Source: Reticulitermes lucifugus (taxonomy: Eukaryota > Arthropoda > Insecta > Blattodea > Rhinotermitidae). From it: 24,298 bases of DNA. The stretch spans positions 10,252-34,549 of the forward strand of contig JAKCWW010005819.1 in assembly GCA_026260175.1 (NCBI GenBank). Reading direction: 5' to 3'. The position numbers and the translations under genes are program-made. Below, piece by piece: positions 1 to 10,245 of this stretch. The number at the start of each line of letters is the position of its first letter. Positions within the stretch are counted from its first letter, which is position 1. The notes under the pieces are model-generated. The model made no database searches, had not been told where the DNA came from, and worked only from the letters and a program-made list of their open reading frames with translations.

Positions 1-42
<42 letters not shown>
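1..42. repeat. (CA)n microsatellite
   Basis: About 21 perfect CA units open the window, and the array may continue to the left. It directly abuts the hairpin that starts with CAGAGTGGCGCA. Confidence 0.97.
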
Positions 43-46
<4 letters not shown>

Positions 47-118
47 GGCGCAGAAGTTCCTTGACACTCGATGTTTACCAACAGAAGGGCCCTGTCAAGC
101 GACTTGTGCGCCACTCTG
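41..118. repeat. 78-bp hairpin with tRNA-Met-like termini
   Basis: The left arm (41..68) and right arm (91..118) are inverted repeats. The outer 12 bases match perfectly (CAGAGTGGCGCA against TGCGCCACTCTG), and pairing continues through AAGT and CTTGACA with only a few mismatches. The arm start matches the 5' end of animal initiator tRNA-Met, which begins AGCAGAGTGGCGCAG. It may be a tiny foldback element or an inverted pair of tRNA-derived fragments. The rest of the tRNA, including its B box, is absent. Confidence 0.6.
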
Positions 119-856
119 TAAGTTTAAAGTACTAGTTTCGGAATGCTGAATATTTAACTAAAAATCAAGGAACAACAATGCCTCGCTGTCTATTGTCACT
201 GGTTTTCCAGCAACAGTAGTATAAAAACATCAAGGCCAATGGGATACGAAAACGCACCAATAATGCCTTTGGAAAAATGACTGCTTGAACAGGCCACAGC
301 TTCTCAGTCTTGTTAAGGAATTATCCAAAATTCACTATCAGCTTACAATATTCTAGCAGAGTGGCGCGTGTTCATGCCTGGGTCACTATCACCAGTACTC
401 ACCAATTTTGCCGCCTGGGCAGTAACAACGTCTGGATACTGAATGAGAGCTTGAAACGTGTCTGGAAGAACGGAACACAAATGTCAAGACAAAACAACGC
501 ACACTCCAATGTCAGATTTTAACATAAAATGTGACAGACTTCTGACTGCACTATATATTACTCGTGATAAAGAGGTAGCGCTCTGCAAACGCTTTTGCTG
601 TCCAGACATAAAATTAACCTCTGCACACTAAATCAAAGTAAAACTGTCGCAATTAGCTCAGCATAATGCAAGTAGTTCTCGTTCTGCAGTTTTCTCCAGC
701 ATCCCATTAATTCCTCTTTCTCAGTTCAAATACTCTCCTCAGACACCACCAACTTTTGTTCTTCCATTAGGGTGGGAGAACAAGCTTCTCGCACAAAATG
801 TGCAATTCATTTACATTACTTAAATTAACAATTTACAGCCAAAATGTAGGTACAGG
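119..856. other. Intronic sequence without recognised genes
   Basis: Apart from the tRNA-Met-like fragment near 355, I see no coding signal on either strand. In particular, the next expected heph exon (the beta3/RNP1 part of RRM2 with a motif like FQALIQY) is not recognisable between the left edge and the exon at 1296, so it probably lies beyond the left edge. Confidence 0.6.
355..395 (+). pseudogene. Decayed initiator tRNA-Met-like 5' fragment
   Basis: Bases 355..367 read AGCAGAGTGGCGC, identical to the start of animal initiator tRNA-Met. The following stretch (ATGCCTGGGTCACTATCACC) loosely resembles its anticodon arm. No T arm or B box follows, so it is not a functional tRNA gene. The same 11-base core occurs in the hairpin about 300 bases to the left. 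A chance match or a SINE head remnant remains possible. Confidence 0.35.
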
Positions 857-1118
857 TACTCCCCGACTTACGAACAGTTTTCGTTCTGAACACCTAGTCG
901 TAAGTCGAATGTAAGAGATGAGGTGAAGTATACCCCCCCCCCCCTCCCCCAGCAGATCGAGGGCGACGAAGTAGGTCGTTTTTCTGTTGCAAAATTACAA
1001 GAACAGTGTTTTATTCAACAAAATATAGAAACGTAGTTCGAAATGAAATTTTAAAGACATGTTTGTAGTAGTATGAATTGAAATTTTCTTAAGGAAATTT
1101 TGGTCGTAAGTCGTAAGT
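857..1118. mobile_element. MITE-like remnant with imperfect terminal inverted repeats
   Basis: The left end TACTCCCCGACTTACGAAC is matched in inverted orientation by GGTCGTAAGTCGTAAGTA at the right end; the shared core is CGACTTACGA. A further copy of the motif (TCGTAAGTCG) lies near 898. There is no coding capacity. The layout suggests a short non-autonomous DNA transposon, possibly of the Tc1/mariner or pogo type, but a family cannot be assigned from sequence alone. It contains a C-rich run at 933..950. Confidence 0.4.
933..950 (+). repeat. Poly-C tract
   Basis: A run of C interrupted by a single T, inside the MITE-like remnant. It is a homopolymer prone to length error. Confidence 0.9.
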
Positions 1119-1289
1119 AACCCTTAACTTTATTACAATATAAATCTTGCCGTGACGAATAAGATCAATTATCTTTAAAATTAACGAGGAAAAATCATGG
1201 TAATAAATATCATTACGCAAAGTACGCTCTTACAAAATTAATATTACTAAAACTTACAAGAAAACGTAACATAAGGGTATAAAAACTAG

Positions 1290-1295
1290 ACTTAC
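1290..1295 (-). promoter_or_regulatory. heph: heph 5' splice donor
   Basis: On the minus strand the exon is followed directly by GTAAGT (exon end AATA|GTAAGT), a full match to the donor consensus at positions +1 to +6. It leaves one base of a split codon, A|GN, which would give serine or asparagine. Many PTB-family proteins have such a residue after TFTKN. Confidence 0.85.
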
Positions 1296-1347
1296 TATTT
1301 TTGGTGAAGGTCACAATCTTCAGCACCTTTCCAAACCTGGTGAATAT
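1296..1347 (-). CDS. heph: Polypyrimidine-tract-binding protein (hephaestus) internal exon, RRM2 segment
   Basis: This 52-base exon reads in phase 0 on the minus strand as IFTRFGKVLKIVTFTKN plus the first base of a split codon. The peptide closely matches the second RNA-recognition motif of PTB proteins (vertebrate PTBP1 has IFSKFG.VLKIITFTKN here). It covers the end of helix alpha1, the turn and strand beta2. hnRNP L, the nearest relative, has a different motif at this point (IVIFRKNG), which favours PTB. PTB is a nuclear RNA-binding protein that binds CU-rich tracts and represses splicing of alternative exons. In Drosophila, hephaestus also has roles in the germline and in development. The exon is too short to show in a length-based ORF scan. 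Flanking exons (VLHQ side to the right, FQAL side to the left) are not recognisable in the window, which implies an intron of more than 22 kb upstream. Splice signals on both sides support a working gene rather than a processed copy. Confidence 0.87.
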
Positions 1348-1376
1348 CTGAAATGAAATGAAACACCTTGTTAGAA
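1348..1376 (-). promoter_or_regulatory. heph: heph 3' splice acceptor with branch point
   Basis: Read on the minus strand, TTCTAAC (1370..1376) fits the branch-point consensus with the branch adenosine at 1371. It is followed by a T/C-rich tract (GTTTCATTTCATTTC) and the acceptor CAG ending at 1348. The branch A lies about 23 bases from the exon, a normal distance. The TTTCATTTCATTTC tract could itself bind PTB, but that is inference. Confidence 0.85.
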
Positions 1377-4300
1377 GCTCTAGTACCATGTCAGCCCGTC
1401 AGTCACATTAAGAGTGAATCGTGTAGCCTCTGGCTACAGCTTTCTGCCACGAATGTAAAAGTATGACAATATGGGTTGACCACACTTAGTTTCAAGGCGT
1501 TCAGGTACAAAAAAACTTAAAATCAATTACAATAAACCGTTTAAATTATCAGGGATGAACTGCGCCTTTACAGACAAATATCTACAAAACGAAAGCAGCA
1601 GAACACAAAGTGTGTGGTGCTAAAAAAATGCAGCGCATTAAAGTCTTCTGTGATGTTATGGCGTGTCAAATGGTAATCAGTTACGAACTATTTACCCAAC
1701 ACAGTTTAACGCTCGGCATGACGGCCTATACGCAATTCCGTGTGAATATTTACAGCACACATACGACTAGAAACAACAAACCCGTTGGCTGAGTTTAAAC
1801 AGCACCAAACAGTGGCTAGTTTTCTTTTAAAGCAGTGCTTTATTAAAACACAACTCTGAATATTCAGTCTTCACTGTCATTACACAAACTTACGATTCCT
1901 CCGTATTCCAGCAACAGCCAATCGACGACGGATCTTAGGCCCAATTCTTTTTACAATGCGGAGTAACCTTACTAACGTGTGATTAGTGGCAACATGAAAC
2001 GGAAATGCACATTTTTAATACTGGAATATACCACCATTTCGGTCGCATTACGCCGTTTATAACAGGGCACGCGCCACAACAGTTACGCTTTGTCACTTTT
2101 CCCAGCTTGTTTCCCTTCACAAATAACGTGTCCCACGGCAAAAGGAAACATTGCAAAGTTCGTCCTGTAGCATGTACAACGAGTTTCACGGGTCTGCTGT
2201 ACTCCATTCTTAATGCGGGGCAGATTATAGGTGTGTTATCACGTGAAGTCTTACATTCCTCTTGAGAGGAAAAACCTCCACCAACACAGCGTGTGAACAC
2301 CCTGACCCGTTAATGAGGTTAAGAATGGCCGCTCTGCACTAGGAAAATCAACCATTAATCTTAACTAAAACCGAAAAAGACGTAACCTCGGGGAAGAAAA
2401 AGACAAAAGGGAGTACAAGAGGATTTACGAGGTCGTATGTAATCCGCATACACTCCAAATTCCGTGTCGCTTTACCAGACCCAAACAAGAGGGGCCAAGC
2501 TACAGAATAAAGCTTTTCAAACTTTTCTTAGCGAAAATATTTTGTAGTACCCTTAACTTCTTAAACAGCTGTCCAAGAAACAGCAAGGCAGTGTTTCAAA
2601 AGTCAGCCATGTTATCCAGAGCACGTATCCAGCCGAAAACAAAAATTCTTACGCCTCACGATCTCGCTCAATTATTTACTACCCCCCCCCCAGTACCCTT
2701 ATTCCGCAACCACAGAGGTTTCAAGCTGGGATCACTATACGCTTACAGACACAGTTGGGCGTTTGCTAGAAGGAACAGACTCTTTCACAGGAATGGCTGT
2801 CTCAAGACGGACGTACGCAGCTGGAAAGGAAACTTTCCGTAATCATACATCGATCACTATTACCGAACACGCTAAATATTCCACCCTCCCTGTAGAAGGA
2901 TTACAGATGATGCGTGAGGTCATGCAACAACCCAACAACTGCCCAGCGCCCTGTGGCAGACATGCGGGCCAAATTCGAAACGAGGCGAGGTAACTGAATA
3001 CCAGACCACTCTCTACCAGACACAGGAACCAATTCCACGAACACATACAACAATGAACCTCAGGAGCACATCAGTTAATACATGTAGGAACACCACCGGG
3101 CTTAACATTAAAAGACTTTGTATTTCTCTCTACGAGTGTATTTACGTGTTATGTAGGATTCTCAGTATAAACTGTGATCATTTCCCTAAACAGCATTAAC
3201 ATTAGTTCTTATAACGGACAGCGCGTTCTATGTAAGGTACAAACCGAATTTTAAATACTATTTAGATTAATTTCAGTCTTCGAAGGGTTTAGTAATGGGA
3301 AGACGGCGCGTACTGGTACTCGTAACACGGACGTCTAAAATGTTACAAGTTAGGAGAGTGCACACTTTAAAGCGAAATCACAGCCCGCTGCATTGTAGAG
3401 CAGCACAAATAATTGTTGGCGCCAAGGGGGTGTTCCTTCTGCCGCACAATCGGGGTTCCTACGCGGGGCACACCCCTGCGGACTGCCCATTAAAATCACC
3501 CCGTCCGCCTAAGTGCATACAGATCGAGAGCAGCTGAACGGGTTGTCATGAAACCTGATATCAAAATATTCTATGCCGTACTGTCGATTCATTTCAGGGA
3601 GCATCTCCAAAGTGAAATCTCCACTGCGTTTAGGCCGCACGGTATACATACCCCTGTTTTATTCTGTAAAATGTAGTGTTCTATCAAAACACGACTTTGA
3701 AACTCCCCTTTTATTAACCACACTACAAGTTTCCTTCGTATTCTAACAAAGGAGCTACAATCAAGCGTGATCAACTGCACATCTGTTACAAACAGAAAGA
3801 AAAAAAATAACATTTGCTGAGTTAGAGGTAGAAATACACATTCAAAATAGTCGCATTTACCAGTGTTTTGCTTGCAGTCATCAGTTTTATGCTATTTCGA
3901 ACACAGCATCAAAAGTTAGTAATCGCAAATTGAAAATCCAGACGCAATAAGAAAGCAAACGCGCCAGCCCTGTTACACTATATCATGCACGAAAAAAAAA
4001 CCATTTTCCACTGGCGTGTTACCTACTAGGGTTAAGGACTTTTATATTTGTTTCTTCCCGCCACTTGTGCTAATAATCTATTTACAAAATGGCACTACAC
4101 AAACGTAAAAAGGCGCTGAGAAAGATATTTGGCAGTAAGGTAAAGTAAGAGAATATCACATAAAGAAAGTAATGAGAAACTGAACAGGCCTAGAATGGTT
4201 ACCGAACGACATAATAGTTGGTCACAAATAATATGAAGAACACGCTGGACGCGAACGGAGGCCCACGTGCGAATTTATAGAGCGGACGGTAGGCCCGCTG

Positions 4301-5004
4301 CACCCTGCGGTGCTCAAGTCAGTCCGGCGATAACATACTTCTCCCTACATACACTGGCCAAATTAAACTGTCTTAGGAAAGGTGTGACGGGCCTTAGCGT
4401 GCCATACGCCACATGTTTCTTGGCCGAGCTGTATGACTACCAACACCCTAATAACACAGTGTCATGGAATTAGAGCCAAAATACATCGTGAGGTTGCCAT
4501 GTTACTTTTACGTTTACCTAAAACAGTACCTGAATACAAGCTGTATTTTTTCCCCACAGCTCTGTTAGCATACTTACTTAGTTACTGATAAAATGCATGT
4601 CCCTCTATGTCTTCCCTGGAGTTCCAAGTGATGGCTACCCCACGCCTCCCCCCGCAATGACGTATTCATTTGTATGCCATATCCAAACTACACGCTCAGT
4701 CCATCGCAATCTCCTTGAATTCGGTATCTTAAAAAAATATTAGAGGACCGGTATAAATGATGTTCCCTGTCATGTGATATTCTACATACGGCTAACGGCC
4801 TTGTGGATTAATTTATAAGGCAATTTACTGGAAACAGCCACAGCAGCGAGTGACACCTTGCATTCTGAGTCCTGGCCTGCGCTGAAATGGAACACCATAT
4901 GCTCTACACTAGCATTCCGGATAGGTGCGGGTAATTTGAGTATATTTTCTTCTCGTCTTAGTTTTCTCCCTCACGCCTAGCTAATCCTCTCGAGGATGAT
5001 AAGT
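1377..5004. other. heph intron: unique AT-rich sequence, no recognised gene
   Basis: The open frames on both strands here are short (under about 110 codons) and have no recognisable domains or flanking splice logic. Notable simple sequence is limited to a poly-C run at 2682..2691. A GC-richer patch around 3290..3535 encodes nothing I recognise. Confidence 0.6.
2682..2691 (+). repeat. Poly-C run
   Basis: Ten consecutive C bases in AT-rich surroundings. Confidence 0.9.
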
Positions 5005-5031
5005 GGGTATGGGTATGGGTTGGGGTTGGGG
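5005..5031 (+). other. Predicted G-quadruplex motif
   Basis: Five G runs with loops of two to three bases: GGG-TAT-GGG-TAT-GGG-TT-GGGG-TT-GGGG. This meets the standard pattern of four runs of at least three G with loops of at most seven, with a spare run. It lies on the plus strand, so for heph transcripts (minus) it would be C-rich RNA but could form on the non-template DNA strand. The repeats also resemble degenerate telomere-like GGGTT units. Confidence 0.75.
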
Positions 5032-5609
5032 TGCAAGTAATGAGGATAAGTGACCGGAGGAAGGATAACGACACACTAGAGACCTCTACCTCCAGACTAG
5101 GCGGAAGACGTTTCGCAGCTTTTCTTCTTCGCCATCGCATTGTAAAAACGCAAGAGAGAAGAGGAAGTAAAATAAAGCAGCAAAGAACGACCTCCCCACG
5201 TAAAATCGTGTTTGGAACGCAAACTGGCGTAATGCGTCGCCATCACGGGCATACCTGCAATCTGCAGATTACAGTGTCGAGGGCGACAGCTTTACAAAGC
5301 CACTGCTAAGCTTCAGATAACAAACTAATTTCAGTCATTAGCCGACATACGCAATACGAGGTCTAGCCATAACCAACGCGAACGACCTCTTTGTCCGATA
5401 GGTGGTATCACTCGTCTGGTGACCTAATGTAGGAACCCGTTACTGCTCGGGTTGGAAGTATAAACTAGAAGCGCCTTGCTGTACAAGGATGCACCAATAA
5501 GATATTAAACTACGCTGTATCAAATGCAGCGGTTATGAAGCGTCGAATGCCGTGAATTAAGGAATGCTCTCGACAAGAACAGGATCCGAAGAGGTCGTAG
5601 CTTAATTTA

Positions 5610-5740
5610 AGGTGTTATAACACCTGGTGACACTGAGGTAAATGGCAAAAACATGTATGAACAGTCAAGTGTCTCGGCCGGAATTCGAACCATGCACCAC
5701 CCAAACACAAGTCAGAAGCGTTGTCCTTTGATCAAGCTTG
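5610..5740 (-). mobile_element. tRNA-derived SINE, minus strand
   Basis: On the minus strand GGTTCGAATTCC (plus 5680..5691) matches the RNA polymerase III B box (GGTTCGANTCC). The preceding CGCTTCTGACTTGTGTTTGGG and following CCGGCCGAGACAC resemble the anticodon and acceptor parts of tRNA-derived SINE heads. The A box, near 5725..5740, is poorly preserved. The body runs toward 5610 and contains a perfect 16-base palindrome, AGGTGTTATAACACCT (5610..5625). Target duplications were not found, so both ends are approximate. Confidence 0.6.
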
Positions 5741-6835
5741 TAGGAATGTTACATTCCTTGTCAAAATTGGCCTATGGATGATGCATTTTCGGAACGGAGA
5801 ATCAGCATTACAGTTTAAAAGTGACGAGAAATGGTAATAGTCAAAACAGACTCTACGCAATTCAAATAATGCACAATGTTTGTATGGGTAAAGGGACTTC
5901 AAAATGTATCTTAACCGAAATAGACCACTGACACGAAAGTCTTCGATTCCTGGTGCATAGGTCACTGTATTAGACGCAAATATTATTAGTTCTCCGAGGA
6001 CAAACAACCAAAGCGATATACTAATATTGCCCAAAGCTGGACCACCAACGCTAATGGTGAAGAAGTATTTTCGCGCAAAACGGACTTCCGGGAATGTCTT
6101 CAAACGCTACGGCAACTAATTCCAAGTTCTATGCCATCGCGTTTCAGATGTGATCGGATATCAAAGGATCATAAATGAAATTGGTACCGTAATTGCTAAC
6201 TAGTGTTAAACCCGCCTTCACCATTCAATTTACCCAAAGGTGTTGTCACTGCAAGTTCCACAACTTCCTAACTACACAAGCAGGCGTCACATGTCCGACG
6301 CATCGCGCCCTATACAAAACGAGTGCAGGTGGGAATTCAAATTAGGCTCGTCACTGACAAAATATAGCGCTTAGAGAGGAGTGGGGAAAGGGGGTTCCGT
6401 AATTCAGCAGTCGAAAGTCCCCAGACTCGTTTAACAAATCACTAAACTTTAGACAAGCAGCCCCTTTCCTCCCGGTGTTCAACCTCCCACTCCCGTTTCG
6501 TTGATTAGTGAATCCCATTGCCTGTCGCCTATTCGTACGGGAATTCAAATTGATGGATTATAGTTAGGGGTGCCTCACAAATAAGATATCTCTCATGAGG
6601 GGAGAAATGGAATCAAAACTACGTACCTCCAAGTCTCAGTTGTAATTCGTACTTTGTTCTCGCCCGCCGGCGACACTGCTTACTACACCGAGTGCTTGCA
6701 CCTTGTGTCTTCCTCTGTATGTCCTCGTATTTGTCATATAAATATTTTAAACCGCGATTCATTTGTTTTCACTCCGCTATTCTAGAATTCAAACAAGACG
6801 GCGCGTTGCAGTTAAGTTGCACTGTAGCAAAGACT
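5741..6835. other. Intronic sequence without recognised features
   Basis: No domains, RNA genes or repeats were recognised. A donor-like GAG|GTACGT occurs on the minus strand at 6627/6626 with no coding sequence before it. Confidence 0.5.
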
Positions 6836-6845
6836 GTCACGTGAC
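6836..6845. promoter_or_regulatory. E-box/CLEAR-type palindrome GTCACGTGAC
   Basis: A perfect 10-base palindrome with the CACGTG core in the context preferred by bHLH-zip factors of the MITF/TFEB and USF type. Nearby bases are richer in CpG (GACGGCGCG at about 6808, CGCGC at about 6892) than the surroundings. It could mark an enhancer or an alternative heph promoter, but the sequence alone does not prove binding. Confidence 0.4.
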
Positions 6846-6986
6846 GAAGATTCAAATCAATCAGCGTCAGTCGGTCTTCGTTACTGCTTCAGCGCGCATT
6901 AATTCACAGTTTCCACAACACCACTTCTTGTAAATGTTGGATGAAAATGTGTTTCTGGCGGCTGTGTGGTGTCGGTTAAGTTTTAT

Positions 6987-7004
6987 TCCGTTTTTAAAAA
7001 CGGA
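6987..7004. repeat. 18-base perfect palindrome
   Basis: TCCGTTTTTAAAAACGGA is its own reverse complement. No neighbouring gene uses it. It may be an end remnant of a transposable element or chance. Confidence 0.8.
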
Positions 7005-8518
7005 GGACATTATTCATTGGCACGGCCAGACACTATTTTCTAAGCCTTGATTATATTGTTGGGGTATTTGATTATTTTAAGCGACAGGTCAAAATGGTGG
7101 ACCTGTGATCGGTGTTGCAAAGTCCTACGGGCGCATTGTTCTTCAAAGTCTTCTGGCATACATACTCAAATGGTAGTTCTGACAACATCGCAACCTCATA
7201 GTTACCTCTTCACACAACACTCATCATGCACTCGCCTTAACTGAATGCTACAATAGCAAAACTAAATCCATACAGATGACACTCGTATCAGAAAAGTGTG
7301 GCAATGGAATAACAAGCACCGCCATATCGAACAGGACGTGTTCATGCACCGAATTAGGGCCGAACAATACAAGCCAAACTGTCTTTTCTGTCGATGAGAA
7401 GAACACGCCAATGTAAGATTGATGGAATTAATGGAGAAAATATGAATATATAGTCTACAGTACAGGATAAGCCCACAAATGCTCGTGGAAGACGCACGTA
7501 AGACATCGTCTAAACTACAAAGACTCTCAATTAAAGTGTCGTTAAAAAAGGAGTTCTTAGGAAATTTGAGTTTCATGGGAAGACGTTATACTGCATCGAT
7601 GTAATTCAAAATTAAATTCTTCCAGAATCATTTAGTTGTAGATCTACGATTAGGGGTAAATAAGATTTCAGATGTACAATCCGTACTGCTACAGTAAGCA
7701 AGGGCTTTCTTCATGGGCGTTCTTTTCAACCGTTTGTACAGTCCTCTAATATCTCACTCATCAAGACCCATTCGGCGGGTCTAGAACTGAACACGCGGGC
7801 GGAAGCAAAGACAAACACTATTTCCTCTACCACTGTTCATTTCAGGCACCCGGAGCAAATACATAATAAACTAATCACTGTCCTTGAGAGTGTACATGGA
7901 GTTCCAGCAGTCCTTTCCTTGCCACTACACGGGGCGCGTCGTCAGATTAATGTCCTGGCTACTTCAGCCTCGTGGAAACTAAGGGGCACTATGCCCGCTG
8001 CATTTGGCGACAAAAAAAAAAGATTAAGCACTCCTCGCGTCGGAAATTATTGTCATATCCAGTCACTTTACTGAGCTACCTCGATCCATAGCAAACGGTG
8101 TAGACAAGCTACCCCGATTAGTGGTATATGGTATAGACAAACATCAAATGTGAATCGAAAACCATTTTGTAGTTAAAACACTGGGACAAAAAGAAACAAA
8201 GCAAATAAATACGGCACTGAAATCAAATTTCACAGCTTACAATTTCTTTATAGCTACTAAATTTCGTTTACGAGGTATACTTAAAATGACTGCTCAAATG
8301 ACATTTCAATAACATGGATTAATAAAGCACATACACGTGGCAATGAAATTAGGATTACAAACTATGCCACTTCCTTCATTTTCCTGGGTTTATTTATTGC
8401 GTAAAGGAGGCTGTCATGCAATGAAACCATAAGCCTCGTATATAATCCGCAATCCACCTGTTGGTTATGTAAAGTGGAATCCGTACAACGCAAGCATGCG
8501 GTGCGATGTGTGTGATGA
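7005..8518. other. Intronic sequence without recognised features
   Basis: AT-rich, with scattered short open frames of up to about 104 codons and no recognisable domain. Confidence 0.5.
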
Positions 8519-8582
8519 GTGTACGCGGCTAAGTCCACGTCACCTAGGTGTACGCGGCTAAGGCCACGTCACCTAGGTGACG
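8519..8582. repeat. 29-base tandem duplication ending in a 16-base palindrome
   Basis: Units 8519..8547 and 8548..8576 (beginning GTGTACGCGGCTAAG) differ at one base. Each junction recreates the palindrome CACCTAGGTG. The second copy extends it to the perfect 16-base CGTCACCTAGGTGACG (8567..8582). The block is GC-richer than its surroundings. Confidence 0.9.
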
Positions 8583-9004
8583 GCACGATGCGTCTCGCTT
8601 TCGCGCGTTCTCTTCTTGCATGATGAAAGAACAGAAACACAGGCAAGGACTTAAGACATGGTGTCTGTATTGCTGGATGGAAGTGGCTCAACCACTCTTC
8701 TGACGGGAATGGAAACCCAGAATTACAAACCGACCCAGCAGCATCTCAGAATTCTGCAGCTGTACAAATATTTTGTATCCAGAAGGTATTAAATTTGGGG
8801 CCTAATATACGGTATTCCTGTTTTATTTAACTAAAGTGTTCTAACTACAAAGCCGAAAAGCAAGAAACGCATGATGTGAATACAACCGTGAAAGCTGAGA
8901 ACAAAGGAGCACTGAAGGAGACTTGAACTACTCGTGCTCCTAGGTTTTTATTTCATAGCACCGTAGCAAAGATATTCCTGGGCCAGCTTCCTTTCACAGT
9001 TACT

Positions 9005-9043
9005 TGTTTTTTTCTTTTTTTTCTTCTTTCTTTTTTCTTTTTC
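9005..9043 (+). repeat. T-rich (T/C) tract
   Basis: A run of T interrupted by single C. On the minus strand it is an A/G-rich stretch that could be the decayed poly-A tail of an element, lying 40 bases beyond the 3' end of the SINE at 9085..9395. Confidence 0.85.
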
Positions 9044-9084
9044 CAGAAAGTGGCACAATGTAGCTTCGTAGAAAAGTACCAAAA

Positions 9085-9395
9085 GGTAAAGGTAAAGCTG
9101 TCCCTGTGTAGGCCATAAAGTCATACGGAGAGAGTAGAGGTACAACTCCACTCATTCTTAACCACCGCACTAGATCAAGACGAATGGGTCACCTGCACTC
9201 CCCGACTACTTTATCCCTGGGAAAAGGGCACACGGTACCAGTTGAACGGGGGGATGGATGGTCCCCAGAGCCGTTCGGGACGTTTTGGAGAAGACAGAAG
9301 TATCTTGCCCCTGCCGAAAATCAAACCACGATCCTCAGTCATCCAGCCCGTAGTCTGGTCACTATACAGAGTACGCTATCCCGGCTGGTGGCGGA
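9085..9395 (-). mobile_element. tRNA-derived SINE (family A), near full length, minus strand
   Basis: The minus strand begins with a tRNA-like head: GCCGGGATAGCGTACTC with an A-box-like segment (plus 9360..9378), then GGTTTGATTTTC (plus 9316..9327), a B box with a few changes, and GGCAGGGGC. The body continues to a 3' tail of TTTACC units (plus AAAGGTAAAGGTAAAG). It is homologous to the copy at 12829..13036, sharing for example the segments around TTTATCCC(T/C)GGGAAA and GGTACC. Clear target duplications were not found, so the ends are approximate. Confidence 0.75.
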
Positions 9396-9403
9396 TAAAT
9401 ACT

Positions 9404-10229
9404 AGAGATGCGAAAACCTGCTGCCGTGAGATCCTGGAATCCCACAAACGTCATCTTATTCGCAGCATGTACAGCCTGAAGACATTCACGAAAAACCTGT
9501 AACGAAAGTTGGTAACACGACTGATATTTGAAACGAAGCGCTTCCGGAATAAAATGCCACAGTATCAACCTGCTCGAGTAAGTGTAGGCCTGTGTACTAC
9601 CCCTGAACTATTTAGCAATGCTTAGCCAAGTACAATGATTACACAGCGTTAAATGACAGGGCGGCTGTGAAATGTGTATTGGAATGGAGCCGAGATGGTC
9701 TCCACAAGGTACGTCAGCACTCGCCTGGAGGAACTGAGAAAAACTACGGAAAACTTCAGTCAAAGCAGGACCATTTGGTCTCCGTGCAGAGACTAACTCT
9801 CTCTGTGTGTGGGATTGATCTTAGATTGTTTATTGACGTCCCTTCAACCGAAAAATGTAGCGCCGAATGATGGAACTGATCGACGCAGTGAGATCACGCG
9901 ATTAGCCGGCTTCTTCTGAAATAACAAACATGATAATGACAGCGGCAATAAAGAGCGAAGCATGATCAACACGAAAGCTGTGCATCACTGACACATATCC
10001 GACTGATGCGGGAAAAGGCGACATATTTAACAAATGCAGTTATTAACAAATTAGGAAATGTCCCAGCGCGTAACACTCACGGCGCGTTCTCTCCCTGTTA
10101 GTGTCCCTGGCATTTTAATTGGTGAATGATTTGAACAAAAACAACAAAACTGCGCGTAATTTGAATGCATCTTTTTTAAAGTTTTACATAACTAACAATA
10201 TATCTCTGCATCCTTGCAACAGATACACA
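9404..10229. other. Intronic sequence without recognised features
   Basis: No recognised coding sequence, RNA gene or repeat. Confidence 0.5.
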
Positions 10230-10245
10230 ATCGATTATAATCGAT
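10230..10245. repeat. 16-base palindrome ATCGATTATAATCGAT
   Basis: Perfect self-complement with two ATCGAT cores. The right half plus the next base (ATCGATA) is a partial match to the insect DRE element (TATCGATA). Function unknown. Confidence 0.8.

Noticed and set aside
8519..8582. CRISPR array
   Set aside because: Only two directly abutting units with no spacers, in an animal genome.
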